Source of the DNA: Lachnospiraceae bacterium
Lineage (GTDB): Bacteria; Bacillota; Clostridia; Lachnospirales; Lachnospiraceae
Direction of reading: 5' to 3'
NCBI GenBank assembly: GCA_017420605.1
Contig: JAFOIS010000246.1
Location: 1 to 22,988, forward strand
DNA: 22,988 nucleotides
The number at the start of each line of letters is the position of its first letter. Position 1 is the stretch's first letter. Below the pieces are notes generated by a model. That model saw nothing but the letters and a program-made list of their open reading frames with translations, was not told the DNA's origin and did no database searches. Below are positions 1-6,941 of the stretch, in pieces. A program made the translations under genes and the position numbers.

Positions 1-978
1 ATAAATGCCGGACAGCGCATTTTCCTCCTTCCGGATATCAAGAACGATGTGCAGGATAGACCGCTTTACCCTTGCCGTGATGCGGTTTTTTGCGGAAATC
101 GCCTCCGCCATTCCCGTTACGGTGATATTCTCCGCCGCCGCGTTCCTGATCGCGCCGGCAAGATCCGCGGTAACGTCCGCATATTCTTCCAGCGCCCCTT
201 CCGTTGCGGCTTTCCGGATCATAAGGCAGGCCGGGAGCGAGAAATCATCAAGAAGCCCCGCCCCGCCGGCATCCAGTTCTTTTTGCAGAAATACGCGGCA
301 CGCTTCCGGAACGGCATCGTAGGCGTGCGGGTCTCCGGAAAGGAGGTGCTTTCGAAGTGAGGCGCCACGGGCGTCGGGATACACGGCTCCGCCCTCTCTG
401 CCGGAAACGCCGTTAACGCGCCGTACGGCATGAAGATACGTCGGATATGCGTCGCCGGAAAGCCGCATCCATGCTTTCGCATATTCCGCCGCCAGGATAT
501 CGTTCGGTGAAGATAAAAGATCCGCATATTCCGGAAACGCGGCGGCGCGTGCTTTCGGATAGGAGCAGCCGCCGCGCACAAGACGCCGGATCAGATCGCC
601 CTGCTCAGGCGTTTCCGCGGCCAGATCCTTTGCTGCGGAGAGGATCTCCGGGAGCGGGTGCTCTGCGCCGAACGCGATCAGATCGCAGCCGAGTCCGTTC
701 AGGATCGTAACGCCGGCTTTTGCGAAAAGTTCCGCGGAAGACAGTGCATACCGCACCGGCAGAAGAAAGACGGCGTCGGCACCGCCTGCGAGGGCCATCT
801 GCGTCCTCACGGCGGTACGGACGAGCGCGGGTTCGCCGCGCTGAACGAACGCGCCGGCCATGGCAAGGATCACATAGTCCGCACCTGTCTCCTCCCTGAT
901 TTTTTCGATCAGGTAACGGTGTCCTTCATGAAAGGGATTGCATTCGGCTATGACGCCGGCGATCTTTACGTTTTTCAT
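1..978 (-). CDS. tmcAL: tRNA(Met) cytidine acetate ligase TmcAL, 3' end cut by window edge
   Basis: The reading frame is open for 326 codons from ATG at 978 to the left edge without a stop, so the C-terminus is missing; the family is usually about 400 residues. The start reads MKNVKIAGVIAECNPFHEGH, with the nucleotidyltransferase HxGH motif at residues 17-20. The family signatures FVQRGEP (44-50) and SPNDILAAEY (157-166) follow. The known enzyme, formerly YlbM, activates acetate with ATP and makes N4-acetylcytidine at the wobble base of elongator tRNA-Met. The ATG shares one base with the walJ stop (TGATG), so it is probably translationally coupled as the last visible gene of the zinc-finger/coaE/walJ string. 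I am confident of the family; the function is taken from family knowledge. Confidence 0.9.
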   Translation of the reverse strand, partial: MKNVKIAGVIAECNPFHEGHRYLIEKIREETGADYVILAMAGAFVQRGEPALVRTAVRTQMALAGGADAVFLLPVRYALSSAELFAKAGVTILNGLGCDLIAFGAEHPLPEILSAAKDLAAETPEQGDLIRRLVRGGCSYPKARAAAFPEYADLLSSPNDILAAEYAKAWMRLSGDAYPTYLHAVRRVNGVSGREGGAVYPDARGASLRKHLLSGDPHAYDAVPEACRVFLQKELDAGGAGLLDDFSLPACLMIRKAATEGALEEYADVTADLAGAIRNAAAENITVTGMAEAISAKNRITARVKRSILHIVLDIRKEENALSGIY

Positions 979-1775
979 CAGAATTCGACCGGTTTTCCCG
1001 GCCGGTCGCGGTGCGCAATCGAGATGTCGAAATCGGAAGCTTTGTAAGGGTTGTCTCCGAGCGTCACCTCCTGTGTGACGGTCTCGAAGGCAAGTTCTTC
1101 ATAATTGTTTTCCTGGCTCAGGTGCCCCAGAAAGACGTACCGCAGATCGTCGTGCAGTACGCTGCACAGAAGCCGTCCGGCGTCATCGTTGGAGAGATGA
1201 CCCTTCTCCCCCATAATGCGGCGTTTCAGATAATATGGATAGCGTCCGGCCTGCAGCATATGCAGATCGTGATTCGATTCCAGAAGGAGCGCGTCAAGAC
1301 CTGTAAGGTTTTGGATCACGTTGTCATCGTAGATGCCCATATCCGTCGCGACGGCTGCGGACCTGCCTCCGCTTTCGATACGGTAGGCGCATGGTTCGGC
1401 CGCGTCGTGGGATACGGGGAAAGGATGGACCTTCATATCGCCTACGATAACGTCTTCTCCTTCGGGGATCCGGCGGAGAAGTTCCTCCGGAAGTTTGCCG
1501 AGACATTCCATGGCACGGATCCTTGCGATCGTGCCGCCTGTCGCGTATACGGGGATCCCGTACCGCCGCATAAGGATGCCGAGACCCCTCACGTGATCGA
1601 TGTGCTCATGCGTAATAAAAAGCGCGTCGATATCCGAAAGAGACCGGTCGATCCCGGCCAGACCTTCCTTTATCCGGCGTCCGCTGATGCCGGCGTCGAT
1701 CAGGACGGAAGTGTGTTCCGTTCCGAGGAAGATCGAATTTCCGCTGCTTCCGCTCGCGATGCTTGCAAATTTCAT
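978..1775 (-). CDS. walJ: WalJ/YycJ-type metallo-beta-lactamase-fold hydrolase
   Basis: This 265-residue cytoplasmic protein begins MKFASIASGSSGNS, the hallmark start of the YycJ/WalJ family. The zinc-binding HxHxDH motif is at residues 56-61 (HEHIDH), with DAG at 27-29. Later fold motifs visible are VSHDAAEP, TDMG, ESNHD and LGHLSQENN. The family has been linked to DNA processing and to the WalRK neighbourhood; the exact substrate is not settled. A frame extends 19 codons further upstream, but ATG at 1775 is preferred because it matches the family N-terminus and overlaps the coaE stop by four bases (ATGA). No walRK genes are in the window. Confidence 0.88.
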   Translation of the reverse strand: MKFASIASGSSGNSIFLGTEHTSVLIDAGISGRRIKEGLAGIDRSLSDIDALFITHEHIDHVRGLGILMRRYGIPVYATGGTIARIRAMECLGKLPEELLRRIPEGEDVIVGDMKVHPFPVSHDAAEPCAYRIESGGRSAAVATDMGIYDDNVIQNLTGLDALLLESNHDLHMLQAGRYPYYLKRRIMGEKGHLSNDDAGRLLCSVLHDDLRYVFLGHLSQENNYEELAFETVTQEVTLGDNPYKASDFDISIAHRDRPGKPVEF

Positions 1776-2368
1776 TCGGATCCCTTTTTCATGGAAAGAA
1801 GCTGCGCGTCCACAGCGGAAGCTGTTTCGCAAAAAGCGCCGCTGTTATCGATCACAGCGTCCGCAGCTCTTCGGAAATCGGCATCCGGCGTCTGCGCAGC
1901 CATCGTGGCGCGGATCCTTTCCGCCGAATACCCGCGCGACTCCTTAAGCCTTTTCCTTCGTACTTTTTCATCGGCGTAAATATACCAGATACTGTCGCAG
2001 AGGGTGCAAAGGCCCGACTCCAGAAGCAGCGCCGATTCGATCACGCAAAGAGCGCTCTCTCCCCTGTCTTCGATCTCGCGGCGGACCGTTTGTACGACAT
2101 AGGGATGTACGATCCCGTTCAGCTGCGAAAGAAGAGCTGCATCCTGAAAGACAGTAGAGGCGATCTTCGGCCTGTCCGGTCTTCCGTCCGGAAGAAAGCA
2201 CGCATCACCGAGGAGCGAGCGCGTTTCCGCGTAAACGCCGCCGCCCGGTTCGATCGCATTGCGTCCGATCGCGTCCGTATCGATGATCGCCGCGTCATAT
2301 TTCCTGCGCAGATATTCGAGTACTCTGCTCTTTCCGGCGCCGATACCGCCGGTGATCCCGATCACCAT
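1772..2368 (-). CDS. coaE: Dephospho-CoA kinase
   Basis: The 198-residue product starts MVIGITGGIGAGKS, with the P-loop GGIGAGKS at residues 7-14 and DTDAIGR just after residue 29. HPYV, ESALLLE and a basic lid-like segment (VRRKRLKESRG) follow the usual order of CoaE. The enzyme phosphorylates the 3'-hydroxyl of dephospho-CoA, the last step of coenzyme A synthesis. The frame runs far upstream, but those residues overlap the preceding gene and look like shadow sequence. ATG at 2368 gives the standard length and overlaps the upstream stop by seven bases (ATGGTGA). The downstream walJ start overlaps the coaE stop by four bases. Confidence 0.95.
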   Translation of the reverse strand: MVIGITGGIGAGKSRVLEYLRRKYDAAIIDTDAIGRNAIEPGGGVYAETRSLLGDACFLPDGRPDRPKIASTVFQDAALLSQLNGIVHPYVVQTVRREIEDRGESALCVIESALLLESGLCTLCDSIWYIYADEKVRRKRLKESRGYSAERIRATMAAQTPDADFRRAADAVIDNSGAFCETASAVDAQLLSMKKGSE

Positions 2369-2757
2369 GGCAGCTCCCTTCCGGGAAACAGGATCTCGAA
2401 CGGTCGAAGAAGGATCGGTATGATCGTCTCGGGAAAGATCACCGCCCACAGCGCGACAGCAATAGACACAAAAAGGAGGGCCCAGAGAAGGCCGTTGCGG
2501 ATACGTGCGCGGCGCAGCCGCCGAAGCCTCGCTTCCTGCGACGCAAGGTCTTCCTCCAGAAGCTTCGGGATGTCGTAACTGCCGTCTATGCCGCTCTCGA
2601 GATAACCGAGCGTCCGGCGGATCGCGAAGAACGTTTCGAGTTCTTCCCTGCATTCCGGACAGCTTCGTATATGTGCAAGAAACTCACCCATCTCTTCATC
2701 GGTGAGCTTCTTGTCCAGATATGCTTCGATATCCGCTTTTGCTGTTTTACAGTCCAT
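2362..2757 (-). CDS. Small zf-HC2 membrane protein, anti-sigma-like
   Basis: The product has 131 residues. An N-terminal HC2-type zinc finger is visible: C3, then H29, C33 and C36 in the pattern HxxxCxxC. A charged, arginine-rich linker follows (about 70-88), then one hydrophobic segment (about 89-108) and a short tail ending in PW. This layout matches anti-sigma-factor-like proteins, in which a cytosolic zinc finger is tethered to the membrane. No ECF sigma gene lies beside it, so the partner, if any, is elsewhere. A TTG two codons upstream is also in frame, but AAGGG sits six bases before ATG 2757, which favours that start. It overlaps coaE by seven bases. Confidence 0.75.
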   Translation of the reverse strand: MDCKTAKADIEAYLDKKLTDEEMGEFLAHIRSCPECREELETFFAIRRTLGYLESGIDGSYDIPKLLEEDLASQEARLRRLRRARIRNGLLWALLFVSIAVALWAVIFPETIIPILLRPFEILFPGRELPW

Positions 2758-2763
2758 TTTCAA

Positions 2764-2793
2764 CCCTTAAAAGAAGACCGCATCGCTGCGGTC
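2764..2793 (-). terminator. Intrinsic terminator after tRNA-Leu
   Basis: Read on the minus strand, GACCGCA-GCGA-TGCGGTC forms a seven-base-pair stem with a four-base loop (2776-2793). It is followed by TTCTTTT. It starts seven bases after the tRNA 3' end and ends directly before the ribosome binding site of the zinc-finger gene, so that gene and coaE can only be reached by readthrough or processing. Confidence 0.85.
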
Positions 2794-2799
2794 CAATCA

Positions 2800-2881
2800 T
2801 GCCGGTGGTGGGACTTGAACCCACACGCCCAGGGGGCAACAGATTTTGAGTCTGCATCGTCTGCCATTCCGACACACCGGC
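2800..2881 (-). tRNA. tRNA-Leu, anticodon CAA
   Basis: The minus strand folds into a class II tRNA. The acceptor arm is GCCGGTG / CACCGGC with discriminator A. The anticodon stem GCAGA / TCTGT encloses the loop CTCAAAA, giving anticodon CAA (reads UUG). A long variable arm built on CCCC/GGGCG is present, and the T-arm reads GTGGG-TTCAAGT-CCCAC. No CCA is encoded, since the bases after the discriminator are TGA. It lies 34 bases after the rhomboid-like gene, has a strong promoter of its own, and is followed at once by a terminator. Confidence 0.96.
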
Positions 2882-2890
2882 AGTGCCATT

Positions 2891-2919
2891 ATCTTATCAC
2901 GGATCCGCGATGCGGTCAA
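2891..2919 (-). promoter_or_regulatory. Promoter of tRNA-Leu
   Basis: On the minus strand, TTGACC (2914-2919) and TAAGAT (2891-2896) are separated by exactly 17 bases. The predicted start is a few bases before the mature tRNA 5' end. The -35 box overlaps the TGA stop codon of the upstream rhomboid-like gene (GAG AAT TGA CCG). Confidence 0.7.
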
Positions 2920-3875
2920 TTCTCGGTGATATGGACGTGTGTGAAAATGTGATCGCTGCAGTATTCATGCGCACCCGCGCATTTCGAACAGAACCGGAAT
3001 TCAAGATCGGGATGCGTCAGTTCCGTCCGGCCGCAGACGGTGCACCGGTGCCGGGCCGCGCCGGTGCCCTGCCCCGCGCGGATGACGTATACCTTCGGTC
3101 CGTCCTCTCCCGCCGCTGCCGCTTTCTGCGGGGTCCGCGGAGCCGCTCCGGAGTTATAAGCGCGCTTGAATGCGTTCCTACGGCGTATCTCCGAAGGAGA
3201 AAAACGACGCAGTCCTCTTTTCCGGTATGTCAGGAAGAAAATAATGAAGTTCGCAAAAGAAGCAAGCAGCGCTACGATCGCGACGATAAAGCCGATATTG
3301 CCCGTCCGCACGTAAAGACGGATATCCGTAATGATATCATATACATAGAAAACGATGTAAACGATGCCGAGCCACTTGACCTTGATCGGGATGATGAACA
3401 TCAGCAGCACCTGCATATCGGGATAGGTGAGCGCGAACGCAAGAAAGATGGACATGCAGATATAGTAGGTGCTGTAGGCGGAACCGAAGGATACGGCCGT
3501 CCCTGTAACGGCGCGTATTATAAAATACGCGGCAAAAGCGGAAACGACGCTGATGAACCATCCGCCTATGATATAGACGTTATACCGGAAATCGCCCCAC
3601 GTTCTTTCAAGAGTGGAACCGATCGAAAAATAAAAGAAAAGCAGGAGGATCGTCAGGATGCTGAGCGAAGACGGCGGTATGACGACCCAGGTCAGAAGCC
3701 GCCATACCTGTCCGCGCAGGATAAAAAACGGATCCAGCGTCATATACTGCAGCGCTTCCGGCCGGATCGCGGAAATGAGATACCCGACCGCAAAGCACGC
3801 GATGATCACCACCGTCAGGTGATGGACCGCGTACTTTCCGATCTTCCGCTGGAGATGATTCAAAAACTTTTCCAT
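2916..3875 (-). CDS. Rhomboid-like membrane protein with C-terminal zinc ribbon, probably not a protease
   Basis: The product has 319 residues. About six hydrophobic segments span residues 20 to 215, with rhomboid-like features such as WRLLTWVVIP and GSTLERTWGDFRYN in the first loop. The catalytic GxSG serine motif is not visible; the equivalent stretch reads VSFGSAYSTYY. The last membrane segment also lacks the usual histidine. A basic linker leads to a cysteine/histidine cluster near the C-terminus: C278, C281, C296, C299, C306, H309, H313, H315, which probably binds zinc. I infer a pseudo-rhomboid, a membrane binding or quality-control protein rather than an enzyme. It begins three bases after trpS and is probably cotranscribed with it. 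Confidence 0.75.
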   Translation of the reverse strand: MEKFLNHLQRKIGKYAVHHLTVVIIACFAVGYLISAIRPEALQYMTLDPFFILRGQVWRLLTWVVIPPSSLSILTILLLFFYFSIGSTLERTWGDFRYNVYIIGGWFISVVSAFAAYFIIRAVTGTAVSFGSAYSTYYICMSIFLAFALTYPDMQVLLMFIIPIKVKWLGIVYIVFYVYDIITDIRLYVRTGNIGFIVAIVALLASFANFIIFFLTYRKRGLRRFSPSEIRRRNAFKRAYNSGAAPRTPQKAAAAGEDGPKVYVIRAGQGTGAARHRCTVCGRTELTHPDLEFRFCSKCAGAHEYCSDHIFTHVHITEN

Positions 3876-3878
3876 ATA

Positions 3879-4883
3879 TCAGCGTATTCTGTCGGGGAAA
3901 CCGATCTTGTGCTGTACCTTCCGCAGCGTCTTGTTTGCCGTATAGGCAGCGCGTTCCGCATTGTCACGGATGATGCCGTCGATATAGTCCTTCTCTTTCG
4001 AAAGGCGGGCGATCTCATTCTGCAGAGGCGCGAGTGTATCGGCTACCGCTTCGCCGACCGCTGATTTCAGATCCCCGTATCCTTTCCCTTCGAACTCCGC
4101 GACCGCTTCTTCGGGGAGTTTTCCCGTGCAGGCCGCATAGATCTCGATGAGGTTCCGTACGCCGGGCTGCTCTTCGCTGTAACTGACCGTCGCAAGAGAA
4201 TCGGTCACGGCGCGCCGGCATTTACGGATGACCGTATCACGGTCGTCATACAGGTAGATGCTGGCATTGGGGTTTTCGTCCGATTTCGACATTTTCTTCG
4301 TCGGGTCCTGCAGGCTCATGATCTTTGCGCCCGTTTTGCCGATATAGGGCTCCGGGATCGTGAAGACGGGTCCGTAAATGTTGTTGAAGCGCATCGCAAT
4401 ATCGCGGCAGATCTCGAGATGCTGCATCTGGTCGATGCCGACCGGGACTACGTCCGCCTGGTAAAGAAGAATGTCCGCGGCCATAAGGACCGGATAGGCA
4501 AAAAGTCCGACGTTGATGTTGTCGGCATGCTTCGCGCTCTTGTCCTTGAACTGTGTCATCCGGTTCATTTCGCCCATATAGGTATAGCAGTTCAGGATCC
4601 AGGCAAGCTCCGCATGTGCGGAAACATGGGACTGGAAATAAATGCAGCTCTTTTTGGGATCGATTCCGGCAGCGATGTACAGGATCAGCAGATTCCGTGC
4701 GCGGCGGCGCAGTTCCGCCGGATCCTGCCGTACTGTGATCGAATGTTCGTCGACGACGCTGAAGAAGCATTCATATTCATTCTGCAGAAGCGACCAGTTC
4801 CGGAGCGCACCGAGATAATTGCCCAGCGTCAGATTTCCGGTTGCCTGTACCCCTGAAAATATCACCTTGTGTCCGTCGATCAT
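3879..4883 (-). CDS. trpS: Tryptophanyl-tRNA synthetase
   Basis: The 334-residue product has the class I synthetase signatures: the HIGH-equivalent in GNLTLGNYLGA (16-26) and KMSKS at 197-201. It charges tRNA-Trp with tryptophan in the cytoplasm. Tryptophan-pocket and ATP-site motifs FSGVQATG, MGEMNRMTQFKDKS and DQMQHLE are in order, and the length is normal for the bacterial type. ATG at 4883 follows an AGAGGAA-type ribosome binding site. The upstream space to divergent pyrB is only 180 bases, and I see no T-box. The rhomboid-like gene follows after three bases. Confidence 0.97.
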   Translation of the reverse strand: MIDGHKVIFSGVQATGNLTLGNYLGALRNWSLLQNEYECFFSVVDEHSITVRQDPAELRRRARNLLILYIAAGIDPKKSCIYFQSHVSAHAELAWILNCYTYMGEMNRMTQFKDKSAKHADNINVGLFAYPVLMAADILLYQADVVPVGIDQMQHLEICRDIAMRFNNIYGPVFTIPEPYIGKTGAKIMSLQDPTKKMSKSDENPNASIYLYDDRDTVIRKCRRAVTDSLATVSYSEEQPGVRNLIEIYAACTGKLPEEAVAEFEGKGYGDLKSAVGEAVADTLAPLQNEIARLSKEKDYIDGIIRDNAERAAYTANKTLRKVQHKIGFPDRIR

Positions 4884-4935
4884 GATCCGTTCCTCTTTTC
4901 TTTGAAATGCTTATGCGTTCGCTTAAGTGTTCTTC

Positions 4936-4941
4936 ATTATA
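4936..4941 (-). promoter_or_regulatory. Possible -10 box for trpS
   Basis: A consensus TATAAT is present on the minus strand 52 bases before the trpS ATG. No good -35 hexamer lies 16-18 bases upstream (TAGCAT at 17), so this is tentative. Confidence 0.4.
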
Positions 4942-5010
4942 ATCCGAAACTCGGGAAAATGCTATCTTTACATTGAAATTGCTTTCGCTTATCATAATAG
5001 CGGTACGGTT

Positions 5011-5058
5011 TTAACGGAAAACCACAATATCCTGTATGATTAAGCGTTGCAAAGGAGG
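5011..5058 (+). promoter_or_regulatory. Possible pyrB promoter and strong ribosome binding site
   Basis: TTAACG (5011-5016) and TATGAT (5035-5040), 18 bases apart, form a plausible plus-strand promoter. It would give a leader of less than 20 bases. AAAGGAGG (5051-5058), five bases before ATG, is a near-perfect ribosome binding site and fixes the pyrB start. TTGAAA at 4973 is a competing -35 with a poorer -10. No attenuator or PyrR-type leader fits in this space. Confidence 0.4.
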
Positions 5059-5063
5059 TACGG

Positions 5064-5993
5064 ATGGTACTGCGGCACTTAATGAGCCCTCTCGATCTTA
5101 CGGTGGAAGAAATGGACGCGCTCCTTTCTCTTGCCGGACGGATCGAAAAGGATCCCAAGAAATACGCGCACGTCTGCGACGGCAAACGTCTTGCGACACT
5201 GTTTTACGAACCGAGCACACGGACCCGCCTGAGTTTTGAAGCTGCCATGCTGAATCTGGGCGGTACGGTACTCGGTTTTTCATCGGCGGACTCCTCTTCC
5301 GCAGCCAAAGGGGAAAGCGTAGCGGATACGATCCGCGTGATCTCCTGCTATGCGGATATCGCCGCGATGCGTCATCCGAAGGAAGGAGCGCCTCTCGTCG
5401 CCTCGATGCATTCTCTGATCCCCGTCATCAACGCGGGCGACGGCGGACATCAGCATCCTACGCAGACGCTCACCGACCTGCTCACGATCCGGGAACTCAA
5501 GGGCGGGTTCGACGGTCTTACGATCGGACTTTGCGGCGACCTTAAGTTCGGCAGAACGGTGCATTCCCTGATCGAAGCCCTGTCCCGATACGACGGCCTT
5601 CGCTTCAAGCTGATCTCGCCGGCGGAACTGAAAGTGCCTTCCTACGTCAAAGCGTCTCTCAAAACGAAAGGGATCCCCTATGAGCAGTCGGAGCGTCTCG
5701 ACGCGGATACCATGGCGGGTCTGGACATCCTTTATATGACGCGCGTACAGAAAGAACGCTTCTTCAATGAAGACGACTATATCCGCATGAAAGACTTCTA
5801 TGTGCTGGACCGCGAAAAACTGGCCATGGCGCCGAAGGATATGTATATCCTCCACCCGCTGCCGCGCGTGAACGAGATCTCCGTGGACGTCGACGACGAC
5901 CCGCGCGCCGCTTACTTCAGACAGGCTCGTTACGGCGTTTACGTCCGTATGGCGCTGATCATGACCCTTCTCGGTATCGAAGAGCCTGCCTGA
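5064..5993 (+). CDS. pyrB: Aspartate carbamoyltransferase, catalytic subunit
   Basis: The 309-residue product carries the carbamoyl-phosphate-binding motif STRTR at residues 51-55. [10 protein letters not shown] (129-138) and HPLPR near residue 270 follow, with length and order standard for PyrB. It condenses carbamoyl phosphate with aspartate, the committed step of pyrimidine synthesis. The AAAGGAGG site five bases upstream sets the ATG. pyrI follows after 46 bases, so this is the two-subunit, allosteric type of transcarbamylase. It is the first gene of the only plus-strand operon here and is divergent from trpS. Confidence 0.98.
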   Translation: MVLRHLMSPLDLTVEEMDALLSLAGRIEKDPKKYAHVCDGKRLATLFYEPSTRTRLSFEAAMLNLGGTVLGFSSADSSSAAKGESVADTIRVISCYADIAAMRHPKEGAPLVASMHSLIPVINAGDGGHQHPTQTLTDLLTIRELKGGFDGLTIGLCGDLKFGRTVHSLIEALSRYDGLRFKLISPAELKVPSYVKASLKTKGIPYEQSERLDADTMAGLDILYMTRVQKERFFNEDDYIRMKDFYVLDREKLAMAPKDMYILHPLPRVNEISVDVDDDPRAAYFRQARYGVYVRMALIMTLLGIEEPA

Positions 5994-6039
5994 GCGTGCC
6001 GCCAAGAAGCACTGCAACCTTAACTTCCGGAGGAATAAC

Positions 6040-6471
6040 ATGCTGAATATCGGAGCGATCAAAGAGGGTTTCGTCCTCGATCATATAGAAGCCGGCAAGG
6101 CCATGCGTATTTATCATGACCTTAAGCTCGACAAGCTGGACTGCACCGTCGCGATCATCAAAAACGCACGGAGCGCGAAGATGGGCCGCAAGGATATCAT
6201 TAAGGTGGAATGTCCCGTCGATTATCTCGATCTCGACGTGCTCGGCTTCATCGATCATAATATCACCGTCAATGTCATCAAAGACGAAGAGATCATCGAA
6301 AAAAGACAGCTGCATCTGCCGAAGAAAGTCGTCGGCATCATCAAATGCAAAAATCCGCGGTGCATCACGTCGATCGAACAGGGACTCGTACACGAATTTC
6401 TTCTTACAGACGAGAAAAAAGCCACGTACCGCTGCAGATACTGCGAAGAGGCATATCGGGGCGAACGCTGA
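6040..6471 (+). CDS. pyrI: Aspartate carbamoyltransferase, regulatory subunit
   Basis: The 143-residue product matches PyrI in length and layout. An N-terminal nucleotide-binding domain begins MLNIGAIKEGFVLDHI. The C-terminal zinc domain has C103, C108, C132 and C135 (CKNPRC and CRYC). In this family the zinc domain docks on PyrB trimers and the N-terminal domain senses CTP and ATP. A GGAGG site precedes the ATG. The gene ends 40 bases before a strong terminator, which closes a simple pyrBI operon. Confidence 0.97.
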   Translation: MLNIGAIKEGFVLDHIEAGKAMRIYHDLKLDKLDCTVAIIKNARSAKMGRKDIIKVECPVDYLDLDVLGFIDHNITVNVIKDEEIIEKRQLHLPKKVVGIIKCKNPRCITSIEQGLVHEFLLTDEKKATYRCRYCEEAYRGER

Positions 6472-6511
6472 CAATAAGGCCGCCGCTGCGGTATCATTTC
6501 TGTGAATACAT

Positions 6512-6541
6512 AAAAAACGTCTGCATTCGCAGACGTTTTTT
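6512..6541. terminator. Bidirectional terminator between pyrI and rnpB
   Basis: A perfect inverted repeat: six A, CGTCTGC (6518-6524), loop ATTC, GCAGACG (6529-6535), six T. The GC-containing core is seven pairs and the A/T flanks extend it to 13. It has a U-run in both directions, so it ends pyrBI on the plus strand and rnpB on the minus strand. Confidence 0.93.
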
Positions 6542-6876
6542 GCAAAGCGGTAAGCCGGGTTCTGTCGTTGCACGGCCATCTATCTAGGCCTTCCGTTGCC
6601 GGAAGGCTCAAGCGACCTACCCGAAGCGCGGCGGGCCGCCGCATCGCTTCTGCTCGGTCTTGCTTCGGATGGGGCTTGCATCTGCCCGCTCCGTTGCCGG
6701 CGCGGCGGTAGTCTCTTACACTGCCTTTCCACCCTTACCGTTTCCGGCGGTTTATTTCTGTTGCGCTATCCCGCGGGTCACCCCGGCCGGACGTTATCCG
6801 GCATCCTGCCCTGTGAAGCCCGGACTTTCCTCATCTGACGCCTTTCGGCCTGTCAGCTGCGGCCGTGTGCTCTGCG
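6542..6876 (-). ncRNA. rnpB: RNase P RNA, bacterial type A
   Basis: The minus strand contains the conserved RNase P RNA blocks. GAGGAAAGTCCGGGCT lies near the 5' end, GGTAAGGGTGGAAAGGC in the specificity region, and AGATAGATGGCC followed by ACAGAACCCGGCTTA at the 3' end. The terminal helix P1 can be drawn between GCAGAGC (6869-6875) and GCTTTGC (6542-6548), which sets both ends to within a few bases. This ribozyme removes 5' leaders from pre-tRNAs together with the RnpA protein, which is not in the window. Its own promoter lies directly upstream, and the shared terminator begins right at its 3' end. Confidence 0.95.
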
Positions 6877-6882
6877 GACGCT

Positions 6883-6911
6883 ATTCTATCGCATTTGCTC
6901 TTATAAATCAA
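6883..6911 (-). promoter_or_regulatory. Promoter of rnpB
   Basis: TTGATT (6906-6911), a 17-base spacer, and TAGAAT (6883-6888) on the minus strand. The predicted start falls about one base before helix P1. It sits in the 65 bases between the kinase-like gene and rnpB. Confidence 0.8.
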
Positions 6912-6941
6912 GTTTCGCGGTATACGGTGTCTCCGGCTTCT

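Noticed and set aside
219..581. A closed 120-codon minus-strand frame at the left edge
   Set aside because: It lies out of frame within tmcAL, whose own frame is open to the edge and carries the family motifs.
2883..4064. A 393-codon plus-strand frame across the rhomboid-like gene and end of trpS
   Set aside because: It is the complement of two real genes and has a charged, repetitive shadow-like composition.
4884..5063. T-box leader for trpS or PyrR-type attenuator for pyrB
   Set aside because: Only 180 bases are shared by two divergent starts; no T-box core sequence, anti-terminator or terminator is visible there.
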